DNA from: Flavobacteriales bacterium UBA7325
Lineage (GTDB): Bacteria; Bacteroidota; Bacteroidia; Flavobacteriales_D; Crocinitomicaceae
Reading direction: 5' to 3'
NCBI GenBank assembly: GCA_002471375.1
Contig: DKPV01000025.1
Coordinates: 27,733-91,732 of the forward strand
DNA length: 64,000 nt
How positions within the stretch are numbered: the first letter of the stretch is position 1; every line of letters starts with the position of its first letter. Positions 16,280 through 25,574 of this stretch are shown here, piece by piece. The notes under the pieces were generated by a model. It worked only from the letters and a program-made list of their open reading frames with translations, was not told the origin of the DNA and did not search any database. Position numbers and translations under genes: made by a program.

Positions 16280-17962
16280 ATGAGTAACGACTTCAAATCA
16301 GATATTGAAATTGCGCAGGCGTGTGAAATGCAACACATAAAACAAATCGCGGAACGAATCAACATTTCTGAAGATGATTTAGAACTATATGGGAAGTACA
16401 AGGCAAAATTGCCATTAACTTTAATCGATGAATCTAAAGTATCCTCGAACCATCTAGTTCTCGTTACAGCAATGACTCCTACTCCTGCTGGAGAAGGAAA
16501 AACAACAACCTCAATCGGACTAACTGAAGGGATGAATAAAATTGGTCATAAAGCAACTGTTGTACTAAGAGAGCCATCATTAGGTCCTGTTTTTGGAATC
16601 AAGGGTGGAGCTGCAGGAGGTGGATATGCCCAAGTGGTTCCAATGGAAGATATTAATCTTCACTTTACAGGTGACTTTTCTGCTATCGAGAAGGCAAACA
16701 ATCTGTTGTCTGCGCTCTTGGATAATAATTTACAGAGTAAAACAAAAAACCTAGGCATTGATCCGAGAACAATTGGATGGAAGCGTGTGATGGATATGAA
16801 TGATCGTGCTCTTCGAGATATCACAATAGGGCTTGGTGGCACAGCAAATGGCATTCCGCGTGAAGATGGATTCAACATCACACCGGCATCTGAGGTAATG
16901 GCTATTTTATGTATGGCGGAAAACTTCGAAGATCTCAAAGAAAGACTTGGAAACATCTATTTAGGAATGACATTCAAGAAAGAGCCAATCTACGCTCGTG
17001 ACTTGAAAGCTGAGAATGCGATGGCTATTCTGCTTAAAGATGCCATTAAGCCAAATCTCGTCCAAACAATGGAAGGTAATCCAGCAATTATTCATGGAGG
17101 ACCTTTTGCCAATATTGCTCAAGGAACAAACACAATCTTAGCGACGAAGATGGGATTGTCTCTGTCTGACTATGTGATAACTGAGGCAGGATTTGGTGCT
17201 GATTTAGGCGCAGAGAAATTCCTCAATATTAAATGTGTGTCAGGTGGACTAAAACCAGAAGCGGTTGTTTTAGTTGCTACAATTCGTGCCTTACGCCACC
17301 ATGGCGGTGCTAAGAAAGATGAGTACAATACGGCTAGCGCAGAGCGCGTAACTACAGGGTTTTCGAATCTCGAGAAACACATTGAAAATGTAAAGAAATT
17401 TGGATTAAATCCAGTTGTTGCCATAAATGTATTCCCATCTGATACGGATGAAGAGGTTAATATCGTGAAGTCGAAATGCGCCGCAATAGGAGTTCAAGCA
17501 ATTTTAGCCAACGGTTTTGCAGATGGAGGCTCAGGAATGACAGACTTAGCGGAAGCGGTTGTCTCCGAAGTTGAGTCTGGGAAAAATAACTTCGTTCAGT
17601 TGTACGATTGGAATATGTCAATCAGAGAGAAAATTGAGAAGATTGCAAAAGAAATCTACGGTGCAGATGGTGTTGACTACACGAAGAAGGCTGAGACTGA
17701 TTTGAAAAAAATTGATCAGCTAGAATTAAACGCATTACCTATCTGTATGGCGAAAACTCAGAAATCCTTCTCAGATAATGATCAATTACTTGCACGCCCA
17801 AGTGGATTTAATGTATCTGTTAGAGAGTTTGAATTTGCAGCAGGTGCCGGCTTTATCATTCCGATACTAGGGAAAATGATGAGAATGCCTGGACTACCAA
17901 CTACTCCGGCCTCAGAAGGTATGCACATCGATAATAACGGAAAAATTTCAGGACTATCTTAA
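16280..17962 (+). CDS. fhs: Formate--tetrahydrofolate ligase
   Basis: The enzyme makes 10-formyl-THF from formate, THF and ATP in the cytoplasm, supplying one-carbon units. The ATP-binding loop TPTPAGEGKTTTSIGL lies near residue 60. Also visible are REPSLGPVFGIKGGAAGGG, HFTGDFSAI and the C-terminal MPGLPTTPAS motif. From ATG 16280 the protein has 560 residues, the usual length; an upstream in-frame ATG at 16223 would add 19 residues with no family match. A strong terminator follows at 17985-18022. Confidence 0.96.
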   Translation: MSNDFKSDIEIAQACEMQHIKQIAERINISEDDLELYGKYKAKLPLTLIDESKVSSNHLVLVTAMTPTPAGEGKTTTSIGLTEGMNKIGHKATVVLREPSLGPVFGIKGGAAGGGYAQVVPMEDINLHFTGDFSAIEKANNLLSALLDNNLQSKTKNLGIDPRTIGWKRVMDMNDRALRDITIGLGGTANGIPREDGFNITPASEVMAILCMAENFEDLKERLGNIYLGMTFKKEPIYARDLKAENAMAILLKDAIKPNLVQTMEGNPAIIHGGPFANIAQGTNTILATKMGLSLSDYVITEAGFGADLGAEKFLNIKCVSGGLKPEAVVLVATIRALRHHGGAKKDEYNTASAERVTTGFSNLEKHIENVKKFGLNPVVAINVFPSDTDEEVNIVKSKCAAIGVQAILANGFADGGSGMTDLAEAVVSEVESGKNNFVQLYDWNMSIREKIEKIAKEIYGADGVDYTKKAETDLKKIDQLELNALPICMAKTQKSFSDNDQLLARPSGFNVSVREFEFAAGAGFIIPILGKMMRMPGLPTTPASEGMHIDNNGKISGLS

Positions 17963-17984
17963 TTGCTCAATAAAGAAATCTAAC

Positions 17985-18022
17985 ATCTCCCTCTCACCTC
18001 TTTAGGTCAGAGGGAGATTTTG
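17985..18022 (+). terminator. Rho-independent terminator of fhs
   Basis: A perfect 10-bp stem ATCTCCCTCT/AGAGGGAGAT (17985-17994/18009-18018), with an inner ACCT/AGGT extension, is followed by a T-rich stretch. Confidence 0.8.
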
Positions 18023-18263
18023 TTTCCGAGGAAATAGGTGCTTTATTGAAACCATACCTCTGCGTTTTCGTAGTGCAATAAGTTGCAACCTTCTCGAAAA
18101 AAGAGAGTTGCAAAAGTGAGCAACTGATAGTAGTAATTCCCTGAGAGGAACAAGTCGAATGTAGTTCTTGTTTCAATGATAAATCTGGTGAATTCTCAGT
18201 ATTTTAGCTCGCATTGAAAAAAAGATAAAAAAATACAGTGAAACCTAAAAGAGTAGCGATTTA
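18023..18263 (+). other. Leader region of the SLC12-NTPase gene
   Basis: These 241 bp between the fhs terminator and the transporter gene hold no convincing ORF. A hairpin with arms TTGCAAC and GTTGCAA (18083-18089/18107-18113) and an inner TCTC/GAGA pairing could form in the mRNA leader. No clear -7 box was found. Otherwise I see nothing in it. Confidence 0.3.
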
Positions 18264-21200
18264 ATGAGCGGTAAAAAATTTGGTGCATTCGCAGGAGTCT
18301 ATACTCCTTCCATCTTGACCATCCTTGGGGTGATCATGTATATGCGTATGGGCTGGGTTGTTGGAAACGCCGGGTTAATCGGCACCATAATCATTGTTCT
18401 TATTGCACATGTCATTGCTGTCACTACTGGGTTAAGCGTTTCATCTGTTGCGACTGATAAAAAAATAGGAGCTGGAGGTATCTATTACGTTCTATCTCGA
18501 AGTATGGGAGTCCCCATTGGTGGAGCCATTGGGATTGCGCTCTATATTGGTACCGCCTTTTCAATTGCACTTTACCTTGTTGGGTTTGCAGAGAGTTTCA
18601 ATAGCTATCTAGGATGGGGAACAACAATTAATGACCTTCGCTTAACGGGTAGTATTGCACTTGCCGTTCTAACTGCTTTAGCGCTCATTTCCACTTCATT
18701 TGCATTAAAAACGCAATTCTTCATTCTGGCCGCAATAATTGTTTCTCTCGTTTCCATATTCTTTGGTACACGTGAATTCGCACCGCACGATGTTAGCATG
18801 TTCGCGACTGAAGGCTCCGTTTCCATGGAGGTGGTATTTGCCATCTTCTTTCCCGCTGTAACTGGGTTTACTGCCGGGATAGCTATGTCAGGAGATTTGA
18901 AAAACCCGAAGAAATCAATTCCTCGCGGTACACTCATGGCAATTGGCACAGGACTAATCGTATATATAGGACTGGCCATTTTCATCGCGTACACAATAAA
19001 CTCTGATGACCTAAAGAACGACTATAACATCTTAATGAAGATTGCCGCTTATGCACCACTCGTGGTTGCAGGTATTTGGGGAGCAACACTATCCTCTGCG
19101 CTCGGTGGAATACTAGGCGGACCAAGAATACTTCAAGCTATGTCAATTGATCGTGTGACCCCAAGAATATTTGGTAAGGGGCGCGGAAAGAGCAACGAAC
19201 CAGTTAATGCACTTATTCTTGTCTTCCTCTTTGCAGAAGCAGGAATTCTCATTGGGGAACTTGACGTAATTGCGCGTGTAGTTTCCATGTTCTTCTTGAC
19301 AGCTTATGGATTTATCAACATATCCTTCTTCCTAGAAAGTTGGGCAAATCCTGATTTCCAACCAACATTTAAAGTCAAGCGTTGGATTGGTCTCATCGGG
19401 TTTATCGCGTGTTTTACCGTGATGTTCAAACTAGACATGATTGCGATGTTTGGAGCATTTGTCGTAGTCGGACTCCTCTACTTTTGGTTGTCTAGGCGTA
19501 ATATCGATATCGGGACAAACGATGTTTGGCAGAGTGTCTGGTCAAAAATTGTAAGTAAGGGTCTAAAACAACTTGGAGCTCAAAAAGCTACGAAATCAAT
19601 TTGGAGCCCAAATATGATCGTTTTCAGTGGCGAAACGAATCAACGTCCAAAACTATTAGAACTTAGTAAAGCAATATCAGGTCAAGCTGGAATTGTAACA
19701 GATTTTCATCTATCTATAAGTGCTGCTGCCTCTACTCCATCCAAGACTAAACAATCTTTCAAGGATGAAGTGCTGGATAAGTTGGGAATCTATGGTAGAC
19801 GTGTATCAGTTGAAGATACTTATTCTGGAATTGAGAACATTGCAACAACTTATGGTTTTACGGGGATAGAGCCGAATACCGTAATGATGAATTGGTCAAG
19901 AAGTACACGTGAACCTGAAAAGTTCACTCAGATGACTGAGAAATTGATTCGTCTTGATTACAACCTCCTCTACTTAGATTATGACCAGAAAACGGAGTTT
20001 GGCGAGTATAAGACCTTAGATCTATGGTGGAGAGAGACTGACAGCGACAATGCTGAACTCATGCTGAGTATTGCACGATTCCTTTCTCAATCTCAGGACT
20101 GGGATAATGTCAAAATCAGAATTCTATTCGTTAATCATAATAATGCTGACAACACTACTATTACCTCTAAGATTCAAAAGCTTGCAGATAAATTACGTGT
20201 CAACGCAGAAATTAAAATCATTAACAACGGAGTTGAGCAAAAGTCATTCTATAGAATCATAGAATTACAGTCGGCTAAAACGGATCTTATATTGATTGGT
20301 ATACCTGATGTGAAGATTAATAAACAGGCTAAATACATTTTAAACACGGATGAATTATTTGAGACCGTAGGATCAACACTTTTAGTCAAAGCATCTGCTG
20401 ACTTCAATAAATTGGATTTAAACTTTGTTCAGAAAGATGCTACTTCTGAAATAAAATCTGAGGAACTCAAACCATTACCTACATCGCAGCACGATACACT
20501 TAATGATGCGATAAAGAAATTGAACTCCAGATTAATGGATTCGACCAGTACACTGAAGGAAGAAACGTTTAAACCAATCTCCGCAGCCTACTACCAATTC
20601 ATCCATACATGTCAAAAAGATTTTGACGATGTGGCAATTACGCTTGTACATGCAAGTAGTATTTCAAAAATTGTTCAGAATATTCAATCGTATTTAACAC
20701 GCGTTGAAACGTCCTCGAGTCAACTTCAAAAAGACACAATACCGGAGTTAGAGAAGCGATTTAAGTCAGGAATAGCTGCTTTTATTGCAGACAGAAAGCA
20801 AATTGTAAACTTCGCTCCTAAGAAGATAAATTTCAAAATTCTTACGAAAAAGAAGAGTTTGAGGTGGCGAAAAACCATTGATCACCAGCTGAAATATAAA
20901 ATTGAGCCAAACACTCTTGCAACCTTAAAAGACTTTGGAGTACATTCTTATGTCCTCATTAATAATCTTATCGATGGACTTGAGGAGCATACCTTGAATT
21001 TATCAGAACGCATTAGTAAAGGAAAAAAGGATCGCTCTGAGATTCTTGCAGCTTATCAAGCAGATGTAACTGCCCTACTGAAGGAATCATTAAAGAGTGC
21101 AGGAGAACTTGAAGATCGAGTTGAGTTGAATCTTAATAGTTATGAGCGTACGATGTGTATCGAATTACTCTCAGAGTGTGAGCATCCATCTTTTATCAAT

Positions 21201-23249
21201 TCAATTAAACTCGAAAAAGATCTTGTCAAAGGAATTGGACGTAAGCAAATCGGAAGAAGCATTGTAAACTTCTCTCAGCATTGGAAATCGAATCAAGATT
21301 TAATTCACAACCAATTACAATCCGGATTTAAGTTATTCTCTGCTGGACTTTCCGTTTTTGTCGTAAATGAGAAGATTAAGACTCGCTTAAATCTTCTTGT
21401 GATCAAACCTCAGCGTTCGAATCTAAAAGCATTAATTGATTCTGTAGAATTCGTTACAGAAAATATTGGTACAGATAAACTTGAGAATTATTCTGATAAA
21501 TCGATTGAGGAATTAACCGAAGGTGTTATTCACTTGGATATTCATGATCTTCTCTTAGCAGAAGAGGATAAAGTCCTAAGCATAGCTCAGGATGGTCCTA
21601 GCATGACGAAGTTGATGAACTCCGAATCATTCAATAAGCTGAATGAGACGCAGGATGAACAGGTTGAGGCGATAGATGCTAAATTGAAAGATATACAAAG
21701 CTACATCATTCGTACTACTTACTTAACTCCAATACAAGAGTCTGTAGACAATCTTGAAGAAATGTACGAAGAGAACGCAGAGGACCTCTACTCTTCTTCA
21801 AGCTTAGTGAAGCATATCCTCAATGAACCTATTGATGATGAGAATCGTGAGAAATATCGTAAAAACCTTCAACAGGTTCAAACAAGGCTCGATGATTCGA
21901 CAGCCAATACAAGAAAGATGAAAGCCAAATTCATGTACGACTTGGATTTGCATCTGCATAATACATTGATGAACCTGCACATTCGAACAATCATCGATTC
22001 ATTTGAATCTTATTCGAACATTAGCAAGCTCGTAGTAAAAACCAAGTCTCAGAATTGGTTCGATAAGCAAAAAGAATCTATGCGTAGAAACTATAATAGT
22101 CTCTATGATTTCATCCTACAGAGAAAGCGAGACGTAGATAGTATCAAATTTATTGAGAAGCACCGCCATTTCTTGAATAACATTGAGCGTACAAATCACT
22201 TCATAAGCGCCCTAAAGATCAATGAGAGCGTTGAAGAAACGCTTCCATTCTACTACAAAAAGATCTTCACTGGAAGTCATTTAGGGAATGTCGATCCTAA
22301 ATACCGCAGTAAGGAACTCGATGCTGTTACCAATGGTGTTAACCGCATAAACAGTGGTGTCTGTGGTGCCATTATGATTTTAGGAGAGGCAACTTCAGGT
22401 AAATCATTCTTTATTGAAAGTCTAGCATCTACTCACTTAAAGCGATCTAAGACTTACATTTCGGCTCCTGAGCAGCAATCCTTCGATCGAAATGATGTGA
22501 ATGTCGCTCTTCAAAATGCATTTGGAATGAACGGTAACGCTGAATTCATTCTCAGTCAATTAAAAAACAAGACTACAGTTATCTTCGATGATATTGAAAC
22601 ATGGTGGATAAAGTCATCTAATGGAAGTACCGCAATCGACTATATAGTAGAGCTCATTGAGAAGTTCGGTGCGAATCATTACTTCGTCCTTTCATGTAAT
22701 ATACATAGTTTCGATATCATTCGTAAAACGTCTTCCATTGAAAAACAACTACTTACAACAGTAATTGTTCCGCCATTAAGCAAGGTAGAGCTCAAAGAAA
22801 TTGTACTTGCTCGTCATAAGACTGCTGTAGTTGATTTGACCTATTTAAATCAAACGGTAAGCATGGAGTCGAAAAAAACGGATTCGTTCGTCAGCGATCT
22901 CTATTCGCGCTCAAAAGGCAATGTTGGAGCTACTTTGAATATGTGGATAGGAAATATCGATTCATCCAAAGACGATGACCTGTTCTTAAGAAAACCTGCG
23001 ACTGTAATATTTCCAGACATTGAAAACCCAAAATGGAAGACCCTACTCTATCATGTCACAATACATGGTCGAATAAAATCTCAACATATTGAACGATTAT
23101 TCAATGGAGATGATTGGGTCATAGAAACATTGAAGGAACTTGAAAAATCAGAATTATTGAGCAAGCGTTCTACATCGACTTATGTTGTGCACAAAGCGGC
23201 TCGCCCGTATATTGAGAAATGGTTAAAAGACATTAAACTCTTAAATTAA
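18264..23249 (+). CDS. SLC12-type cation-chloride cotransporter fused to a P-loop NTPase
   Basis: The 1661-residue protein begins with a 12-helix cotransporter core (about 1-410) close to the SLC12 (NKCC/KCC) family: GAGGIYYVLSRSMGVPIGG, FFPAVTGFTAGIAMSGDLKN and VSMFFLTAYGFINISFFLES. The cytoplasmic SLC12 C-domain follows (about 430-715; PNMIVFSGETNQRPKLLEL). Next come about 630 helix-rich residues with no family I know. An NTPase-like domain has Walker A GEATSGKS (1374-1381) and Walker B TTVIFDD (1437-1443), followed by FVLSCNIHS. The last 80 residues look like a winged helix. Known bacterial SLC12 homologues stop near residue 700-750, so the extension is the remarkable part. An MscS-like gene starts 3 bp after the stop. 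It probably moves ions under ATP- or ligand-controlled gating, which is inference. Confidence 0.85.
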   Translation: MSGKKFGAFAGVYTPSILTILGVIMYMRMGWVVGNAGLIGTIIIVLIAHVIAVTTGLSVSSVATDKKIGAGGIYYVLSRSMGVPIGGAIGIALYIGTAFSIALYLVGFAESFNSYLGWGTTINDLRLTGSIALAVLTALALISTSFALKTQFFILAAIIVSLVSIFFGTREFAPHDVSMFATEGSVSMEVVFAIFFPAVTGFTAGIAMSGDLKNPKKSIPRGTLMAIGTGLIVYIGLAIFIAYTINSDDLKNDYNILMKIAAYAPLVVAGIWGATLSSALGGILGGPRILQAMSIDRVTPRIFGKGRGKSNEPVNALILVFLFAEAGILIGELDVIARVVSMFFLTAYGFINISFFLESWANPDFQPTFKVKRWIGLIGFIACFTVMFKLDMIAMFGAFVVVGLLYFWLSRRNIDIGTNDVWQSVWSKIVSKGLKQLGAQKATKSIWSPNMIVFSGETNQRPKLLELSKAISGQAGIVTDFHLSISAAASTPSKTKQSFKDEVLDKLGIYGRRVSVEDTYSGIENIATTYGFTGIEPNTVMMNWSRSTREPEKFTQMTEKLIRLDYNLLYLDYDQKTEFGEYKTLDLWWRETDSDNAELMLSIARFLSQSQDWDNVKIRILFVNHNNADNTTITSKIQKLADKLRVNAEIKIINNGVEQKSFYRIIELQSAKTDLILIGIPDVKINKQAKYILNTDELFETVGSTLLVKASADFNKLDLNFVQKDATSEIKSEELKPLPTSQHDTLNDAIKKLNSRLMDSTSTLKEETFKPISAAYYQFIHTCQKDFDDVAITLVHASSISKIVQNIQSYLTRVETSSSQLQKDTIPELEKRFKSGIAAFIADRKQIVNFAPKKINFKILTKKKSLRWRKTIDHQLKYKIEPNTLATLKDFGVHSYVLINNLIDGLEEHTLNLSERISKGKKDRSEILAAYQADVTALLKESLKSAGELEDRVELNLNSYERTMCIELLSECEHPSFINSIKLEKDLVKGIGRKQIGRSIVNFSQHWKSNQDLIHNQLQSGFKLFSAGLSVFVVNEKIKTRLNLLVIKPQRSNLKALIDSVEFVTENIGTDKLENYSDKSIEELTEGVIHLDIHDLLLAEEDKVLSIAQDGPSMTKLMNSESFNKLNETQDEQVEAIDAKLKDIQSYIIRTTYLTPIQESVDNLEEMYEENAEDLYSSSSLVKHILNEPIDDENREKYRKNLQQVQTRLDDSTANTRKMKAKFMYDLDLHLHNTLMNLHIRTIIDSFESYSNISKLVVKTKSQNWFDKQKESMRRNYNSLYDFILQRKRDVDSIKFIEKHRHFLNNIERTNHFISALKINESVEETLPFYYKKIFTGSHLGNVDPKYRSKELDAVTNGVNRINSGVCGAIMILGEATSGKSFFIESLASTHLKRSKTYISAPEQQSFDRNDVNVALQNAFGMNGNAEFILSQLKNKTTVIFDDIETWWIKSSNGSTAIDYIVELIEKFGANHYFVLSCNIHSFDIIRKTSSIEKQLLTTVIVPPLSKVELKEIVLARHKTAVVDLTYLNQTVSMESKKTDSFVSDLYSRSKGNVGATLNMWIGNIDSSKDDDLFLRKPATVIFPDIENPKWKTLLYHVTIHGRIKSQHIERLFNGDDWVIETLKELEKSELLSKRSTSTYVVHKAARPYIEKWLKDIKLLN

Positions 23250-23252
23250 GAC

Positions 23253-23927
23253 ATGGACTTCACAAATGATATCAACGTATATTATCTGCTTGTGCTTATT
23301 GCATTTGGCGGCATCCTGTTCGTTGGTTTCTACATCCTGAATAACTATATCATTCCACTGATCAATGATCGAATGAGAATGGCAGATCGATGGATGAAAG
23401 TTCAACTCATCGTATGGATTGCCTTTGCAGTGCTCTTATTCATAGAACTTTTGCGTGTAAATGCTGTCATTACATTGAGCCTCGTCCTCGTTGGACTACT
23501 CACGGGATGGAAATTTTGGGGGAACGTTTTTGCTGGGGTGGTTATTAAGCTCAGCGGACAAGTAAAGAAAGGTGAAACGATTGAAATCAATGATCTTTCT
23601 GGTACCATCAAAGGAATTGGTTTCGCACAGTCCTTAGTAATAAACCGGGATGGCGAACGAATCAATGTCCCAAATTCTTTGTTACGAACAAACGCGATTC
23701 GTCATGTCCGTAAAAAGAGTAACATCGAACTTTATACGTTCACGGTCCACTCAGGGCCTGGAGAAACAGTAGACTCCCTTAAACAGGTAGCATTAAACTG
23801 TCCGTACATTTCTGCAAATCAAAACATTGATGTTAGAAGGGTGAAAGATCAAGAATTCTCCGTAAAAACTTCAATTATCGACAATGCTTTCATTGATCAG
23901 ATTGAGCTCTATTTTCAAAAACAGTAA
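23253..23927 (+). CDS. MscS-like mechanosensitive channel protein, short form
   Basis: The 224-residue protein has two or three transmembrane helices (about 8-33, 48-68 and 70-105, the last being the pore-lining TM3-like segment SLVLVGLLTGWKFWGNVFAG). A beta domain follows with the MscS signature KGETIEINDLSGTIKGIG and NVPNSLL, and then a short C-terminal alpha/beta part. MscS channels open on membrane tension and release ions and osmolytes. Only 3 bp separate it from the SLC12-NTPase gene, so the two are almost certainly translated from one mRNA and likely act in the same process: uptake by one, release by the other. Confidence 0.88.
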   Translation: MDFTNDINVYYLLVLIAFGGILFVGFYILNNYIIPLINDRMRMADRWMKVQLIVWIAFAVLLFIELLRVNAVITLSLVLVGLLTGWKFWGNVFAGVVIKLSGQVKKGETIEINDLSGTIKGIGFAQSLVINRDGERINVPNSLLRTNAIRHVRKKSNIELYTFTVHSGPGETVDSLKQVALNCPYISANQNIDVRRVKDQEFSVKTSIIDNAFIDQIELYFQKQ

Positions 23928-24044
23928 AAAATAAATTCCGTGTAAGCAAGCTCATATGGGATTGAAAATTAAATTACTACAATCCTATTTCTGTAGACCT
24001 AACCTTTCTCAGTTTGCAGCTCTATCGTATAGACCCCTCCACTT

Positions 24045-24389
24045 TTAAGGCCTGTCGTACTGACAACATCCATGTAATTCATTGTAAACTGCATCCTTCG
24101 CTCGATGTGATTCGCTATCATAACCGACATCTGCAATTTTCTGCTTAATATCATCTAGAGAAATCTTGTCCGCATTAAAACTCACGGTCATCTGATCTGA
24201 CTTGACATCCCACTCAGCAACGGAAACACCGTCAACATCGCTTAGTGAACTTTCTATCGTCTTTTTACACATACCGCAATTGCCATACACCATAAACTCC
24301 TCAGTTGTATCTCCCGGTTGAACTCCAGAGCTTTCTCCACAGGCAGTAACTAATAAAGAGACTGCAATAAATAGGATCATTTTTTTCAT
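24045..24389 (-). CDS. Heavy-metal-associated (HMA) domain lipoprotein, copy 2
   Basis: The 114-residue paralogue of the protein at 8497-8838 has a lipoprotein signal (Cys17 in LLVTAC), the motif YGNCGMCKKTIE (Cys38 and Cys41), and the same terminal CC-x-Y-D-R element (GCCQYDRP). It is the last gene of the MbnP/MbnH operon, 86 bp after MbnH. The likely role is binding copper in the periplasm and passing it to or from MbnP. The metal is inferred from the neighbours. Confidence 0.82.
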   Translation of the reverse strand: MKKMILFIAVSLLVTACGESSGVQPGDTTEEFMVYGNCGMCKKTIESSLSDVDGVSVAEWDVKSDQMTVSFNADKISLDDIKQKIADVGYDSESHRAKDAVYNELHGCCQYDRP

Positions 24390-24475
24390 AATTAATAGTT
24401 TTCCATAAAGTAAAAAAGAGACAGGAGAAGTTCATATCTCCCATCCATATAACCAATGTTTATTTAATTAGCATC

Positions 24476-25570
24476 TTAAAATGGCGATGAATAGTCTGGG
24501 TTGTTTAAATAAGTATAATCCGTTAGGGTCTTGAGGAAGTTAATAAGATCTATTTTATCTTGTTCGTCAAGCATCAAACCTGTAGATTGAGTTGCAAGGA
24601 TTGCTGGATCAACGGTAGAAGAAGCCTTAATCCCATTATTATAATGATCGACAACCTCTTCTAATGTTTCAAACCTACCATCATGCATGTATGGCCCAGT
24701 AACTTCAATATTTCGAAGTGTTGGCGTTTTAAACTTAGCTCGATCAGTCAACAAATTAGTAGCGTTCTCTCTTCCGAAGTCTATAAATTCAAGGTCAGAA
24801 TCTAATCCGTTGTTCATGTATAGGTCGTTCTCGAAGTTATTTCCAGAATGACAGTGAATACAATCTGCCCCCGAATTTTCAGGGAACCAAGGGTTGTAGT
24901 CTGTAAAGAACAATACTCTTCCACGTTGCTCACTTTCTGTTAATTGCGCATTACCAGTTATATATCTATCGTATTTAGAATCATCAGAGATAATCGACAA
25001 CATGAATGCCTCCATAGCGAGCGAGATTCTTTCTGAAGTTATTTCAAAATCGCCAAATGCACGAATGAATTGGTTTTTATATACTTGACTCGTGTACAAT
25101 TTATTGATTACATTTTCAAGCGTCTCGTTCATTTCAAGAGGATTCTCAATTGGTCCTAAAGACTGATCTCTGAGCAGATCCATTCTACCATCCCAAAAGA
25201 ACTGATTCGAATGCCAAGCCATATTAAAGATTGCCATTGCTTGGCGCCCACCGGTTGCACCTCCTACTCCCTCTGAAAAACGGTTACGATCAGAGAAGCC
25301 ATCGCTTTGTACATGACAACTTGCACAACTCACCGATTCATCAGATGAAAGCATCGTTTCATAGAATAGCATTCTACCAAGCTTTACTTTCTCTACGGTC
25401 AATGGGTTATCTGCAGGCAATGTTACCGCAGGAAGTGTGAAATTTGTGAACTCCAATGAATATGCAGTAGCATCGTACTTGACACCTTGAACATTACCAA
25501 GCTCCGTTTTTGTACACGAATAGATTACTACTCCCGAGAGAATAAATAATCCAATTAATGCTCTGTTCAC
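24476..25570 (-). CDS. Di-heme cytochrome c peroxidase family protein (MbnH/MauG-like)
   Basis: The 364-residue lipoprotein (Cys19 in VVIYSC) has two heme-binding motifs, CASCH (82-86) and CIHCH (237-241). It also has the family landmarks LGRMLFYE, FFWDGRMDLL and TPTLRNIEVTGPYMHDGRF. Its position 4 bp after an MbnP-type protein identifies it as the MbnH partner. In methanotrophs MbnH oxidises a tryptophan of MbnP to kynurenine for copper binding. It acts in the periplasm or at the outer membrane. A generic cytochrome c peroxidase role is the alternative, but gene context favours MbnH. Confidence 0.85.
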   Translation of the reverse strand: MNRALIGLFILSGVVIYSCTKTELGNVQGVKYDATAYSLEFTNFTLPAVTLPADNPLTVEKVKLGRMLFYETMLSSDESVSCASCHVQSDGFSDRNRFSEGVGGATGGRQAMAIFNMAWHSNQFFWDGRMDLLRDQSLGPIENPLEMNETLENVINKLYTSQVYKNQFIRAFGDFEITSERISLAMEAFMLSIISDDSKYDRYITGNAQLTESEQRGRVLFFTDYNPWFPENSGADCIHCHSGNNFENDLYMNNGLDSDLEFIDFGRENATNLLTDRAKFKTPTLRNIEVTGPYMHDGRFETLEEVVDHYNNGIKASSTVDPAILATQSTGLMLDEQDKIDLINFLKTLTDYTYLNNPDYSSPF

Positions 25571-25574
25571 GGCT

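Noticed and set aside
16025..16401. Minus-strand ORFs of 60-65 residues upstream of and over the start of fhs
   Set aside because: They overlap the broken secreted gene and fhs, lack any motif, and have no promoter.
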